A stretch of DNA of 64,000 nt, taken from UBA830 sp038146925 (lineage in GTDB: Bacteria > Pseudomonadota > Alphaproteobacteria > MPNO01 > UBA830). Position numbers and translations under genes: made by a program. Where the stretch lies: contig JAYQSP010000006.1 of NCBI GenBank assembly GCA_038146925.1, forward strand, positions 124,001 through 188,000. Direction: 5' to 3'. The notes below the pieces were generated by a model. The model was not told where the DNA came from. It was given only the letters and a program-made list of their open reading frames with translations, and ran no database searches. Position 1 is the stretch's first letter, and the number at the start of each line of letters is the position of its first letter. Of this stretch, positions 10,141 through 19,916 are shown piece by piece.

Positions 10141-11502
10141 CTAGCCGAGGGGATGGTTTTTTTCGAAACGGGCAAGCTGGTCGGGCGAAATGGACACCTC
10201 CAGTTCCGCATGCTCATCGCCGTCGTCGCGGCTGAGCACGTCGGCGTTCCGGTACAGCCATGAGATCGCCGCCCCGTCGCCCTGTGGCACGCGCAGTTTG
10301 ACCACCCCCCGGTCGGCGGACAGCAGATCGTCCAGGCGCTGCAGAAAATCACCCGTATTCCGGCCGGTCACGGCGGACATGGCAATAACGTTCTCGTCCC
10401 GTGCGGCCATGTTTTCGACCGCCGTCAGTCCGTCCGGCGGCAGAAGGTCCACTTTGTTCAGCACTTCGAGCGAGGCCCGGTTGTCGTCCAGTTCCACACC
10501 CAATTCTGACATAACCCTCAGGACGTCGGCTTTCTGCGCATCGGTATCGGGATGAGCGATGTCCCTCACATGCACGATGATATCGGCCGAAATCACTTCT
10601 TCCAGCGTCGCCCGGAAGGCGGCAATTAGCGTCGTCGGCAGATCGGACACGAAGCCCACCGTGTCGGACAGAATGACGGACCGCCCCGACGGCAGCTTGA
10701 TTTCCCGCATCGTCGGATCGAGCGTCGCGAAAAGCAGATCCTTGGCGAACACCTTCGCATCCGTCAATTTATTGAAAAGCGTGGATTTTCCGGCATTGGT
10801 GTAGCCCACCAGCGCAACCACGGGATAAGGCACGCGGCGGCGCGCCTCGCGGTGCAGTTCGCGGGTGCGGGTAACGGTTTCGAGTTCGCGCCGGATTTTC
10901 GTGATCCGTTCGGAGATCATCCGCCGGTCGGCCTCGATCTGGGTTTCGCCGGGTCCGCCGAGAAAACCGAAACCGCCGCGCTGGCGCTCCAGATGGGTCC
11001 AGGTGCGCACCAGCCGGCTGCGCTGATAGTCGAGATGCGCGAGCTCCACCTGCAACACGCCTTCCCGGGTCGCTGCCCTTTCACCGAATATCTCAAGTAT
11101 CAGACCGGTGCGGTCTATGACCTTGGCCCCCCACGCTTTTTCCAGCATGCGCTGCTGCACCGGCGACAGCGACGCATCAACGCTCACCAGATCGATATAC
11201 TGCTCTTCGACGAGTTCGTGCAGGCGTTCGACCGTACCCTTGCCGAAATACGTGCCGGCATTGATTTTGGCGAGCGCGACGGTTTCCGCCGCGACGACGT
11301 TCAGATCGATCGCCGCGGCCAACCCCACGGCCTCTTCCAGACGGGAGTCAACGGCGCGACCGCCGGCATTGCCGGATTTGAGATAGGGATGAAGGACGAC
11401 TGCCCGCGTGCGGCGGTCCTCCCCGTTTACGCCGTTCAGGTCCGTCAACTCAGACTTCGGCCTCTTCGACGTCAACGGCGCCTTCATCGTCGTCTTCGTC
11501 AT
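10141..11502 (-). CDS. hflX: Ribosome-associated GTPase HflX
   Basis: 453 residues. HflX binds the 50S subunit and splits stalled or hibernating 70S ribosomes. The N-terminal HflX domain includes NAGTYFGKGT and the glycine-rich RQRGGFGFLGGPGETQIE. The G domain has a P-loop GYTNAGKST (about 232-240), DTVGF and NKVD. The open frame starts inside hfq (52-nt overlap); an alternative ATG five codons later would still overlap. The C-terminus ends normally 18 bp before the groESL -35 box. It is translationally linked to hfq. Confidence 0.96.
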   Translation of the reverse strand: MTKTTMKAPLTSKRPKSELTDLNGVNGEDRRTRAVVLHPYLKSGNAGGRAVDSRLEEAVGLAAAIDLNVVAAETVALAKINAGTYFGKGTVERLHELVEEQYIDLVSVDASLSPVQQRMLEKAWGAKVIDRTGLILEIFGERAATREGVLQVELAHLDYQRSRLVRTWTHLERQRGGFGFLGGPGETQIEADRRMISERITKIRRELETVTRTRELHREARRRVPYPVVALVGYTNAGKSTLFNKLTDAKVFAKDLLFATLDPTMREIKLPSGRSVILSDTVGFVSDLPTTLIAAFRATLEEVISADIIVHVRDIAHPDTDAQKADVLRVMSELGVELDDNRASLEVLNKVDLLPPDGLTAVENMAARDENVIAMSAVTGRNTGDFLQRLDDLLSADRGVVKLRVPQGDGAAISWLYRNADVLSRDDGDEHAELEVSISPDQLARFEKNHPLG

Positions 11503-11722
11503 AAAGAGACACCGGCGTTACCGGCATAACGGTCGAAATCGCATGCTTGTAGACAAGCTGCGAATGCCCGTCGCGACGCAACAGCACGCAGAAATTGTCG
11601 AACCAGGTAATGATACCCTGTAGCTTTACACCGTTGACCAGAAAGACGGTCACCGGAATTTTCTGTTTCCGGACATGGTTCAGAAACACATCCTGCAGGT
11701 TTTGCATCTTATCTGAAGACAT
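11450..11722 (-). CDS. hfq: RNA-binding protein Hfq
   Basis: 90 residues. This hexameric Sm-like protein pairs small RNAs with mRNAs. Sm1 (DVFLNHVRKQKIPVTVFLVNG) and Sm2 with the YKHAIS signature (Tyr58-Lys59-His60) are clear. The acidic tail (YDEDDDEGAVDVEEAEV) is longer than the minimum and typical of alphaproteobacteria. An AAAGG motif precedes the ATG. In the dusB-to-hflX gene series it lies between the HAD phosphatase and hflX. Confidence 0.98.
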   Translation of the reverse strand: MSSDKMQNLQDVFLNHVRKQKIPVTVFLVNGVKLQGIITWFDNFCVLLRRDGHSQLVYKHAISTVMPVTPVSLYDEDDDEGAVDVEEAEV

Positions 11723-11839
11723 TGTTTTACCTTTTTGTTTTATTTGATCTTTTTATCTTCGTTTGTTGTACGTAACGACGACGTCGATCGACAAAGCGAT
11801 CGCCGACGTTCCGTCAGCACCTTCTTCTTAGATGGTACC

Positions 11840-12496
11840 TCAGATTTTTCTGACAACCTCCATGAGGACTCGGCAATCCGAATAATGTTCGTTGGGTGGA
11901 TGCTCCGTAAATTCCGGGTCGTCCGGCATATTCTCGCCGATAAGTATCGTATGACAATTGGCCGCCCGTCCACAGGCAATATCGACCCATGTATCGCCAA
12001 TAAACCAGACATCGCGGCCGGGATCGATGCCGGTGCCGTCAAGCGCCATGAAAACCGGATCCGTGGCAGGTTTGTCGCGCGGCGCATCGGTCGCGCCGAC
12101 CAGATAGCCTTCAAAATACCGGTCCCAGCCAAGTTTGGTGGATTCCGCGCGCAGATGTCCGCCGGATTTGTTGCTCACCACGCCGAGATGACTGCCCAGA
12201 CCAGCGAGCAGCTCGATAAGCTCTTCGGCGCCGTCTTTTTTCTCCACCCGGTCCAGATGAACCGCCCGGTAAGCCGTGTAGAATATGTCCCGCGCTTCTT
12301 CCCAGCGATCGCCGAACAGTGGCGGAAACGCCTCGCGCAGCGATTTGCGTACGCGTTCCAGGGTCTCGTCCATGGTCCACGGCGTATGCCCCATCGCTTC
12401 CAGCGTCCGGTTCATGCTCTCGTGGATGATCGGCCAGCTGTTCACCAGGGTGCCGTCCCAGTCGAACAGAACCGCTTTAGGAGCACTCTCAGGCAT
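11840..12496 (-). CDS. HAD-family phosphatase (phosphoglycolate phosphatase-like)
   Basis: 218 residues from ATG 12496. Motif I is VLFDWDGTLVNSW with nucleophile Asp12 and acid/base Asp14. Motif II is VVSNKSGG and motif IV is FIGDTWVDIACG. A helical cap lies between. The fold resembles Gph-type phosphatases, but the substrate is not defined. A longer frame from 12592 exists, but the chosen ATG overlaps the upstream aminotransferase stop by 8 bp (ATGCCTGA), a translational coupling signal. Confidence 0.9.
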   Translation of the reverse strand: MPESAPKAVLFDWDGTLVNSWPIIHESMNRTLEAMGHTPWTMDETLERVRKSLREAFPPLFGDRWEEARDIFYTAYRAVHLDRVEKKDGAEELIELLAGLGSHLGVVSNKSGGHLRAESTKLGWDRYFEGYLVGATDAPRDKPATDPVFMALDGTGIDPGRDVWFIGDTWVDIACGRAANCHTILIGENMPDDPEFTEHPPNEHYSDCRVLMEVVRKI

Positions 12497-13343
12497 ATTC
12501 ACCCCACAGATGCGTGGAATACCCGCCCAGTAACCGTTCCGAAACCGGACCCGGGCGTCCATGTCCGATCCTGGTCCCGTCAATTTCCACAATCGGTATC
12601 AGAAAGGCCGTTGAACTGGTCAGAAACGCCTCGTCGGCGTCTTTTGCTTCCTGAAGGCTGAACGGCCGTTCATCGACCTCGATCTGCATCTCCGCCGCAA
12701 TTTTCAGGAGCGCGAGGCGCGTCACGCCGTTCAGGATCGCGTTTTCGGGCGGATAGGTGATGATCTTCCGGCCTTTGACGATCCAGGCGTTGGTCGACGA
12801 ACCTTCGGTGACGATGCCGTTATCGTCGACCTGCCAGGCCTCGTAGGCGCTGTTGCGCACCGCGACATCCTTCGCCAGAACGTTCGGCAACAGAGAGACG
12901 GATTTGATGTCAGGCCGTTTCCAACGGATATCCGGCACGGTGACGACGGACACCCCCTCTTCCACCCATTCCCGTCTGGGAAGAACCAGCGGCCGGACCG
13001 TCATGACCACCGCAGCCCGGATTTCATCCGGAATCGGGTGATTGCGCGGCGCCACCCCGCGCGACAACTGGATATACAGGCTGGCATTTCGAAGCCGGTT
13101 AAGTCGCAACAGTTCCTCCACTTTCAGCCGGAATACGTCCGCGCCGAACGGCATCTTCATGCGGATTTCGCGAAGGGATCGTTCCAGCCGGGCGAAATGG
13201 AGATCCTCGTCCACCATGCGGCGATTGACGACGACAACGACCTCGTACACACCGTCGGCAAACTGGTAGCCGCGGTCTTCGATATGAACGCCAGCCTGGC
13301 TGTGCCGTATGTAGCGGCCGTTTACGTAGGATATTCTGGGCAT
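12489..13343 (-). CDS. dat: D-amino-acid transaminase (class IV aminotransferase)
   Basis: 284 residues of the fold-type IV PLP enzymes, which interconvert D-alanine and D-glutamate via 2-oxo acids. The PLP Lys is Lys147 in RPDIKSVSLL. EGSSTNAWIV binds the cofactor phosphate and HIEDRGYQFADGVYEV is the N-terminal signature. DAAT is favoured over BCAT or 4-amino-4-deoxychorismate lyase by these motifs and by the usual location after trkA in alphaproteobacteria. It starts 11 bp after trkA. Confidence 0.9.
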   Translation of the reverse strand: MPRISYVNGRYIRHSQAGVHIEDRGYQFADGVYEVVVVVNRRMVDEDLHFARLERSLREIRMKMPFGADVFRLKVEELLRLNRLRNASLYIQLSRGVAPRNHPIPDEIRAAVVMTVRPLVLPRREWVEEGVSVVTVPDIRWKRPDIKSVSLLPNVLAKDVAVRNSAYEAWQVDDNGIVTEGSSTNAWIVKGRKIITYPPENAILNGVTRLALLKIAAEMQIEVDERPFSLQEAKDADEAFLTSSTAFLIPIVEIDGTRIGHGRPGPVSERLLGGYSTHLWGEYA

Positions 13344-13354
13344 TCGATGACCGC

Positions 13355-14731
13355 CTAAAAAAATTCGAGACTGACGGCAAAGAGTTTTTCGATCTCGCGC
13401 ACCGCGGACGGGCGCACGAAAATCACGACCCGGTCACCCTTTTTCATCACTGTATTGCTGCGCGGCATGATCACTTCGTCGCCACGCACGATCGCACCGA
13501 ACATAACTCCATCCGGCAGTTCCATTTCCCTGATCTGCTGTCCGGCCAGGGACGACGTTTCGAGAATTTCGGCCTCCATCATTTCACCGAAATCCTCTCC
13601 GAGCGAATACACGGCGCGAATACGACCGCGCCGGACATGCTGCAGGATGTTCGACGCCGTGATCGATCGGGGACTGATCACCGCATCGACGCCGAGCGTC
13701 GTTATCAACGGCGAATAGTTGGTGTTGTTGACCAGCGCGATCGCCCGCTGCGCGCCATGCCGTTTGGCAAGCAACGAGCCCAGTATGTTGGTCTCGTCGT
13801 CATTGGTGACCGCCACGATGGCCTCGGTGACGGACACACCGGCCTCTTCCAGAATCGCTGGATCGAGAGCATTGCCGTTGATTACCGTCGTATCGGGCAA
13901 ACGTCGCGCAGCCCGCTCCGCGACCTCGCGGTTCGATTCGATGATGCGCGCATAAACGCCCGGATGCTCGTCGCTGATGAGCTGAGCAAGGAAAACCCCC
14001 ACATTTCCCCCACCGGCGATGATGATCCGCCGCGCCTGGCGTTCTTCATGTCCGAAAACGGTCATCGCCCGCGGAACATGTTCGTTGTCGGCAACGAAAT
14101 AGACGTCATCTCCGACCAGCATCTGCTCGTCGGCACTGGGAACGATTGTTCTGCCGTCGCGGATAATTCCAACCACGACGATATGCAGGTCCGGAAAGAC
14201 GCCGGTTAGCTGGCGGAGCGGCGTGTTGACCACCGGGCAGTCTTCGTTGCAGCGCACCCCGATTACGCGCACTCTCCCCTCGACCATGGGGATCGTGTCG
14301 AACGCGCCTGGAACGACGAGATCCCGCGAAATCGCCCTGGCGACCTCCAGTTCCGGCGAAATGATCACATCGATTGGCATATTGTCGCGGCTGAACAGAT
14401 CCGCCCAGATGGGCTGCAGGTAACTCTGGTTTCGTACCCGCGCCAGTTTGGTCGGCACGTTGAACAGGGAGTGTGCAACCTGGCAGGCAACCATGTTCAC
14501 TTCGTCAGACTGGGTGACCGCGATCAACAGGTCAGCGTCGGCGGCATTCGCCCGTTCCAGCACATCCGGGTAGGACGCGAATCCCTGCAATGCCTGGACA
14601 TCCAGCGTTTCATTGACCGAACGGATGTTGTCCTCCGACGAGTCCACGACCGTAACGTCATGGTTTTCAAGCGATAGCTGGCGCGCGATGTGGTAACCGA
14701 CCTGCCCGGCGCCGCAAACGATGACTTTCAT
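13355..14731 (-). CDS. trkA: Trk potassium uptake regulatory protein TrkA
   Basis: 458 residues with two tandem RCK-N (Rossmann) and RCK-C units. Nucleotide-binding turns are CGAGQVGYHIARQL at the N-terminus and IAGGGNVGVFLAQL near residue 233. TrkA is the peripheral NAD(H)/ATP-sensing subunit of the TrkG/H potassium channels, which are not in this window. It begins 3 bp after ntrX. That linkage is conserved in many alphaproteobacteria and places potassium uptake under the Ntr operon. Confidence 0.97.
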   Translation of the reverse strand: MKVIVCGAGQVGYHIARQLSLENHDVTVVDSSEDNIRSVNETLDVQALQGFASYPDVLERANAADADLLIAVTQSDEVNMVACQVAHSLFNVPTKLARVRNQSYLQPIWADLFSRDNMPIDVIISPELEVARAISRDLVVPGAFDTIPMVEGRVRVIGVRCNEDCPVVNTPLRQLTGVFPDLHIVVVGIIRDGRTIVPSADEQMLVGDDVYFVADNEHVPRAMTVFGHEERQARRIIIAGGGNVGVFLAQLISDEHPGVYARIIESNREVAERAARRLPDTTVINGNALDPAILEEAGVSVTEAIVAVTNDDETNILGSLLAKRHGAQRAIALVNNTNYSPLITTLGVDAVISPRSITASNILQHVRRGRIRAVYSLGEDFGEMMEAEILETSSLAGQQIREMELPDGVMFGAIVRGDEVIMPRSNTVMKKGDRVVIFVRPSAVREIEKLFAVSLEFF

Positions 14732-14734
14732 TCT

Positions 14735-16159
14735 CTATTGTTCCGCCGGATCCGAAACCGTTTCACCGGCCCGTTCGGCGATCTCCCGGTTGGTGACGCC
14801 CAGTGTTTTCAGCTTTCTGTGCAATGCAGACCGCTCCATACCTATAAACTCCGCCGTGCGCGAGACATTTCCGCCGAACCGCGACACCTGTGCAAGCAGG
14901 TATTGCCGCTCGAAATTCTCCCGCGCCTCGCGAAGCGGCAGCGACATCATTTTCGCGCCATCTTCGAAACCGACCGACGCCGCCGCCCCCGTGCCGATAT
15001 CTGGCGGCAAATTGTCGACCCCGACAGGTTCGTCCGGCCCGCCAGGCGCCATGATCAGAATCCAGTCTACGGCATTTCGGAGCTGTCGGACGTTCCCCGG
15101 CCAATCGTATGCCTGCAGGGCGGCCATCGCTTCCAGAGAGATCACACGCGGCGACACTCCCGTCATGCTCACGGACCGGTCCATGAAATGATCTATAAGT
15201 GCCGGTATATCATCGGGACGATCCCGCAGCGGCAGAATTTCTATCGGAACAACGTTCAGTCGGTAGTAGAGATCCTGACGGAAATTCCCCGCCGACATTT
15301 CGGCTTCCATGTCATGATTGGTCGAGGCGATTACGCGCACGTCGACCTCCACAGGATCGTCGCCGCCGACGCGGGTGAACGTCTGTTCCTGCAGAACCCG
15401 AACGATTTTGCCCTGCGTTTCCAGCGGCATGTCACTGACTTCGTCGAGCAGCAAAGTGCCTCTGTCAGCCTGTTCGAGCGTCCCGATCTTGGGCGCTGCG
15501 TCCGGGTCGTCCGATTCCTCGCCGAACAGCTCGATTTCCATGCGATCCGGGTTCATTGCGGCGCAATTCAGGACGATAAAAGGCGCATCCGACCTGTTCG
15601 ACATCCGGTGCAGCTGACGCGCAAAGACCTCTTTACCGACACCGGGCGGTCCGGAAATCAAAACCCGGCTGTCGGTCGGAGCGACCCGTTCCAACGCGCC
15701 ACGCAGCTGTTTCATCACCGCAGAAGCGCCGACCACCTCCGTCACCTCGCCGGTGCGTTTGCGAAGCCGCTCGTTTTCCTTCTGCAGTTGCGATGTCTCC
15801 AGCGCGCGTTTAACCGTCAATATGAGCCGGTCGGCCTTGAACGGCTTTTCGATAAAATCGTATGCACCCAGCTTGATTGCGTTTACGGCGGTTTCAACAT
15901 TGCCGTGACCGCTGATCATGACGACAGGGATACCTTCATAATCGGTATAGACCCTCTCCAGGATTTCCATGCCGTCGAGCGTGCTGCCTTCCAGCCAGAT
16001 ATCGAGGATCAGCAGGTCGGGACGCCGCTCCGCGACCGCGGCCAGCGCTCCGTCGCTGTTAGAGGCCGTCCGGCATTTATATCCTTCGTCTTCGAGGATA
16101 TCCGCGATCAGACTTCGAATGTCGTCTTCGTCGTCAATAACGAGAATTTCATCCGCCAT
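14735..16159 (-). CDS. ntrX: Nitrogen/redox response regulator NtrX (GAFTGA-less)
   Basis: 474 residues from ATG 16159, giving the standard MADEILVIDD. The receiver domain has its phospho-Asp in LLILDIW. The AAA+ domain has Walker A GPPGVGKEVF and Walker B LLLDEVSDM. A Fis-type HTH is at the C-terminus (NVSRTAEFIGMERSALHRKL). The sigma54-contacting GAFTGA loop is replaced by ESDDPDAAPKIG, so direct sigma54 activation is unlikely. NtrX proteins in several alphaproteobacteria share this loss. It starts 4 bp after ntrY, its cognate sensor. Confidence 0.95.
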   Translation of the reverse strand: MADEILVIDDEDDIRSLIADILEDEGYKCRTASNSDGALAAVAERRPDLLILDIWLEGSTLDGMEILERVYTDYEGIPVVMISGHGNVETAVNAIKLGAYDFIEKPFKADRLILTVKRALETSQLQKENERLRKRTGEVTEVVGASAVMKQLRGALERVAPTDSRVLISGPPGVGKEVFARQLHRMSNRSDAPFIVLNCAAMNPDRMEIELFGEESDDPDAAPKIGTLEQADRGTLLLDEVSDMPLETQGKIVRVLQEQTFTRVGGDDPVEVDVRVIASTNHDMEAEMSAGNFRQDLYYRLNVVPIEILPLRDRPDDIPALIDHFMDRSVSMTGVSPRVISLEAMAALQAYDWPGNVRQLRNAVDWILIMAPGGPDEPVGVDNLPPDIGTGAAASVGFEDGAKMMSLPLREARENFERQYLLAQVSRFGGNVSRTAEFIGMERSALHRKLKTLGVTNREIAERAGETVSDPAEQ

Positions 16160-16163
16160 CTGC

Positions 16164-18446
16164 TTACGCGGCCCCCACATCGGAAACGGGCGCCGATACC
16201 CTGCGGTCGATCAGCGGAATTTTGACCTCCACCCGCGCGCCGCCATGCTGCCGATCTTCCAGCTTCAGGGTCGCGCCATGGTCTTCCAGGATCGTTTTAA
16301 CGATCGCGAGGCCCAACCCCGTTCCTTTCGCACGGGTCGTTACATAAGGTTCGGTCAGACGGTCCCGCGCTTCCGGCGGCAGCCCCTTACCGTTGTCCAG
16401 CACTTCGATCACGGCTTCGCCATCGGATTCGGAAACATTGAGACTGATTTCGCCCACGAAATTCTCGACCTCCTCGTCCGTCTGCCGGCGACCGTCGATC
16501 GCATCGATCGCATTCTGCACCAGATTGGTCATGACCTGAGACAGTTGACGCGGATCGCCAGAAATCCAGACCGGATCATCCGGGATTTCGATGTCGAACC
16601 GAATTTCGGGATGAGCGCTGCGGGGCAGAACCAGCGCTTCCCGACAGACCGACACGACATTCGTGTCCTCCATCTCCGGCCGCGGCATGCGGGCAAACGA
16701 CGAAAACTCGTCGACCATGCGCCCGATATCGCCCACCTGGCGGATGATGGTGTCCGTACAGTTTGAAAACGTGTCCGGGTCGGTTGTGATTTCGGACAGG
16801 TATTTGCGGCGCAGGCGCTCAGCTGACAGCTGAATCGGCGTCAGGGGATTCTTGATTTCGTGGGCGATGCGGCGGGCGACATCCGACCAGGCCGCCTTGC
16901 GCTGCGCCGCGACCAGTTCCGAAATATCGTCGAACGTCACCACGAACCCGACAACCTTGGCGGACACGATATCGGCTGCGAGCCGCACAAACAAGGTGCA
17001 TGGACGGCCGTCCCGCTGGATCGACACCTGTGCTTCCACCAGGGAATTCGGACGGGCATAGGCACCCGTTACCAGGTCTCCGAATTCCGGAATCACGTCC
17101 CCGATCCTGTTTCCGATTTCCCCGTCCAGGTCGATCGACAGGAGCGAATTCGCGGATTTGTTGGCCAGATTGATCCGGCCGTTTTCGTCGAGCCCGATCA
17201 CGCCCGCGGATACTCCCGCCAGTACGGTTTCGATGAAGTGGCGACGTTCGTCCAGTTGACGGTTCGCCTGCACCAGTTCGTGGCGCTGTCCCTCCAGTTG
17301 ATCCGTCATCCGGTTGAACGCCCGGCTGAGAAGACCGAGCTCGTCGGAATTGGGTTCTTCCGCGACCCGCGCGGACAAATCGCCTGCCCGCACCCGCTCC
17401 GCCGCCGCCGCCAGATCCGAGATCGGTCGCGACAGACGGTTGGCGAAAACCAGACCGATCCAGATCGCAACGAACAGCAACAGCAGGCCGACTAGGATGA
17501 AAATCATCGCAAAGGTTATTTCTATGCTCGATCTTCGACCCTCGATTTCCTCGTACTCTCTGGCGGCCCGCTGGGTTTTTTCGATGTGTTCCAGCACATT
17601 CGGTTCGACGTAGCGGCCGACATACAGAAAGGCGTCCACCAGCCGGTCCAGTTTGATCACGGCACGCAGACGGTCGTCGGTTCCGCTGGTCAGGACGACC
17701 ACTTCTCCCTGTCGCGCCCGATCCATCACCTCAAGTGAAACCGGCTCCCTGTCGAGGACGAAACCGAGGCTCCACTGCGCCAGAACTCTTCCCGTCCCGT
17801 CGAAAATGTAAATTTCGCTCAGACTGCGTACGAGGCCCTGTGCGGCCAGAATGCGGCGGAACTGTCTTGGATTGCCGTCGATCAGCGGCAATGCGCGTTC
17901 CAGGTCCCGTGCCATGGAAAGAACGTCGCCCCGAATAATCTGCTGATGTTCTTTCAGATAGGCATCGGCGACCGCGCGGGAATCGATGATCGCGGTGCGC
18001 ACCCGTTCGCTGAACCAGTTCTCCATGCCGTAGTTGAAGAAGAAGGCGGAAAACGCCGATACAACGATAGCCGGCGCAAGGGCGATGAGACTGAACAACA
18101 CGACCAGCCGCGTATGGAGACGGGACCCCACCTGACCGCGCCGCCGTTCCATCCAGAGCCCGACCAGATTGCGGGACACGACGAGGCCCAGCAACAGAAA
18201 CACGACCAGATCGATCTGCAGCAAAATCAGAACGGTACGGGTATCGGCGCCCAGCGGCGACGAGCCTGTGATCACGGCATAAGTCGCGAATGCCGAGACC
18301 AGAGCAACGATCGTCAACAGGATGGCCAGCTTGCGGGCCAGACCGTAACGATCGCTCAGCTCCGCTAAACGCGCATACACCGCTGCCGCGCGAGACATGC
18401 GGGGCGCTGGCGGCGGCTGTTGAATCGTTTCTTCCATGTCCGTCAC
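16164..18446 (-). CDS. ntrY: Sensor histidine kinase NtrY
   Basis: 760 residues. Several N-terminal membrane segments (about 40-60, 72-92, 110-130) and one near 310-335 enclose an extracytoplasmic loop. A HAMP linker (ANRLSRPISDLAAAAERV), a PAS domain and HisKA follow, with the phospho-His in RRIAHEIKNPLTPIQLSAER. The HATPase_c has NLVQNAID, DNGKGLP and GTGLGLAIV. It is the partner of NtrX and is implicated in nitrogen, redox and envelope responses. It lies 30 bp downstream of ntrC. Confidence 0.97.
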   Translation of the reverse strand: MTDMEETIQQPPPAPRMSRAAAVYARLAELSDRYGLARKLAILLTIVALVSAFATYAVITGSSPLGADTRTVLILLQIDLVVFLLLGLVVSRNLVGLWMERRRGQVGSRLHTRLVVLFSLIALAPAIVVSAFSAFFFNYGMENWFSERVRTAIIDSRAVADAYLKEHQQIIRGDVLSMARDLERALPLIDGNPRQFRRILAAQGLVRSLSEIYIFDGTGRVLAQWSLGFVLDREPVSLEVMDRARQGEVVVLTSGTDDRLRAVIKLDRLVDAFLYVGRYVEPNVLEHIEKTQRAAREYEEIEGRRSSIEITFAMIFILVGLLLLFVAIWIGLVFANRLSRPISDLAAAAERVRAGDLSARVAEEPNSDELGLLSRAFNRMTDQLEGQRHELVQANRQLDERRHFIETVLAGVSAGVIGLDENGRINLANKSANSLLSIDLDGEIGNRIGDVIPEFGDLVTGAYARPNSLVEAQVSIQRDGRPCTLFVRLAADIVSAKVVGFVVTFDDISELVAAQRKAAWSDVARRIAHEIKNPLTPIQLSAERLRRKYLSEITTDPDTFSNCTDTIIRQVGDIGRMVDEFSSFARMPRPEMEDTNVVSVCREALVLPRSAHPEIRFDIEIPDDPVWISGDPRQLSQVMTNLVQNAIDAIDGRRQTDEEVENFVGEISLNVSESDGEAVIEVLDNGKGLPPEARDRLTEPYVTTRAKGTGLGLAIVKTILEDHGATLKLEDRQHGGARVEVKIPLIDRRVSAPVSDVGAA

Positions 18447-18476
18447 GTCAAAACCATTCGTTCATCGGCACAGGAT

Positions 18477-19916
18477 TCACCGTGTGCCACGGACGACCTC
18501 GATATCCAGCTCGCGAATCTTCTTGCGTAATGTATTCCTGTTCAGACCCAGAATTTCGGCCGCCCGGATCTGATTTCCGCGGGTCGCGTCCAGGGTAAGC
18601 GAGATCAACGGGCGCTCCATCTCATGCAATACACGCGAGTACAGTCCCCTTGAGGGTACCCCGCCTTCAGAATCGGAGAAAGTGCGTTCGAGATGACGCC
18701 GGATGGCGTCCGACAGCGTCTCGTCGGTATCGTCTGCCGATGTGTTCCCGCTTACGCTGTCCGACAACTCCTGACGGACCGTTTCCGCAGAAATTGTGTC
18801 GTCGGCGTAGAGCGCGGCCAGGCGCTGCACCAGGTTTTCCAGTTCCCTGACGTTACCCGACCAGGGGTGTGTCAGCAAAAGCGCCATCGCATCCGGATCG
18901 AGCGTCTTGAACGGGAGTCCGTTTTCCGCACCACGGGCGAAAAAATGCTCAACCAGTTCCTTGATGTCCTCGGTGCGCTCGCGCAAGGGTGGCAGCCGGA
19001 TCGGCACGACGTTGAGTCGATAATACAGATCTTCCCGGAAATGCCCCTGGCGAACCTGGCGCGACAGATCACGATGCGTTGCCGCGATAATACGGACATC
19101 GGCCTTGATCGGTGTCCGTCCGCCAACGGTCGTATATTCGCCGTCCTGCAGCACCCGCAACAGCCGGGTCTGGGCGTCGAGCGGCATATCGCCGATCTCG
19201 TCGAGAAACAGCGTCCCGCGCTGTGCCTGCTCGAATCGTCCAATGCCGCGCGCAGTCGCACCGGTAAACGCCCCACGCTCGTGCCCGAACAGTTCGGCCT
19301 CAACCAGATCGCGGGGTATCGCCGCCATATTAATGGCGACAAACGGTCCGTTCCGGCGCTTGCCGTAGTCGTGCAGGGCTCGTGCGACGAGTTCCTTGCC
19401 GGTGCCGGATTCTCCGGTGACCATGACGGTCAAATCGGTGGCCATCAGCCGCGCCAGTACGCGGTAAATGCTTTGCATCGCTGCCGAACGGCCGATTAAC
19501 GGCAATTGCTCGGTAGCTTCCTCCGGGCCGGACGGCCCCGGTTCCGACGTATCTCTCAGAGCGCGGTCGACCACTGCCAGCAATTCCGGCAGATCGAACG
19601 GTTTGGGGAGATACTCGTATGCACCGCGCTCGTTGGCTTTCACGGCCGTCAGAAGTGTGCTCTGCGCGCTCATGACGACCACTTTCAGTTCCGGCCGCAG
19701 TTCCCGGATCCGGACGATCAGGTCGAGCCCGTTTTCGTCAGGCATGACGACGTCGGTAATCACCAGGTCGCCCTCCCCGTCGGCCACCCACGACCAAAGG
19801 GTCCGCGCGTTGCCGGATACCTTCACATCGTATCCTTGTCGCGTCAGCGCCCGATCCAGGACCGTCCGAATCGCACGGTCGTCGTCCGCGATAAGAATGG
19901 TCGGCGTGCCGGTCAT
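18477..19916 (-). CDS. ntrC: Nitrogen regulation response regulator NtrC
   Basis: 479 residues. The receiver has its phospho-Asp in DLVITDVVMPDENG. The AAA+ domain has Walker A GESGTGKELV, an intact GAFTGA (HERGAFTGATARG) and Walker B TLFLDEIGDMP. A Fis-type HTH (NQIRAAEILGLNRNTLRKKI) closes the protein. It activates sigma54 promoters under nitrogen limitation. Its start overlaps the ntrB stop by 4 bp. Confidence 0.98.
   Translation of the reverse strand: MTGTPTILIADDDRAIRTVLDRALTRQGYDVKVSGNARTLWSWVADGEGDLVITDVVMPDENGLDLIVRIRELRPELKVVVMSAQSTLLTAVKANERGAYEYLPKPFDLPELLAVVDRALRDTSEPGPSGPEEATEQLPLIGRSAAMQSIYRVLARLMATDLTVMVTGESGTGKELVARALHDYGKRRNGPFVAINMAAIPRDLVEAELFGHERGAFTGATARGIGRFEQAQRGTLFLDEIGDMPLDAQTRLLRVLQDGEYTTVGGRTPIKADVRIIAATHRDLSRQVRQGHFREDLYYRLNVVPIRLPPLRERTEDIKELVEHFFARGAENGLPFKTLDPDAMALLLTHPWSGNVRELENLVQRLAALYADDTISAETVRQELSDSVSGNTSADDTDETLSDAIRRHLERTFSDSEGGVPSRGLYSRVLHEMERPLISLTLDATRGNQIRAAEILGLNRNTLRKKIRELDIEVVRGTR

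Noticed and set aside
14690..16225. 511-codon plus-strand frame antisense to ntrX
   Set aside because: No domain signatures, and it runs through the complete NtrX.
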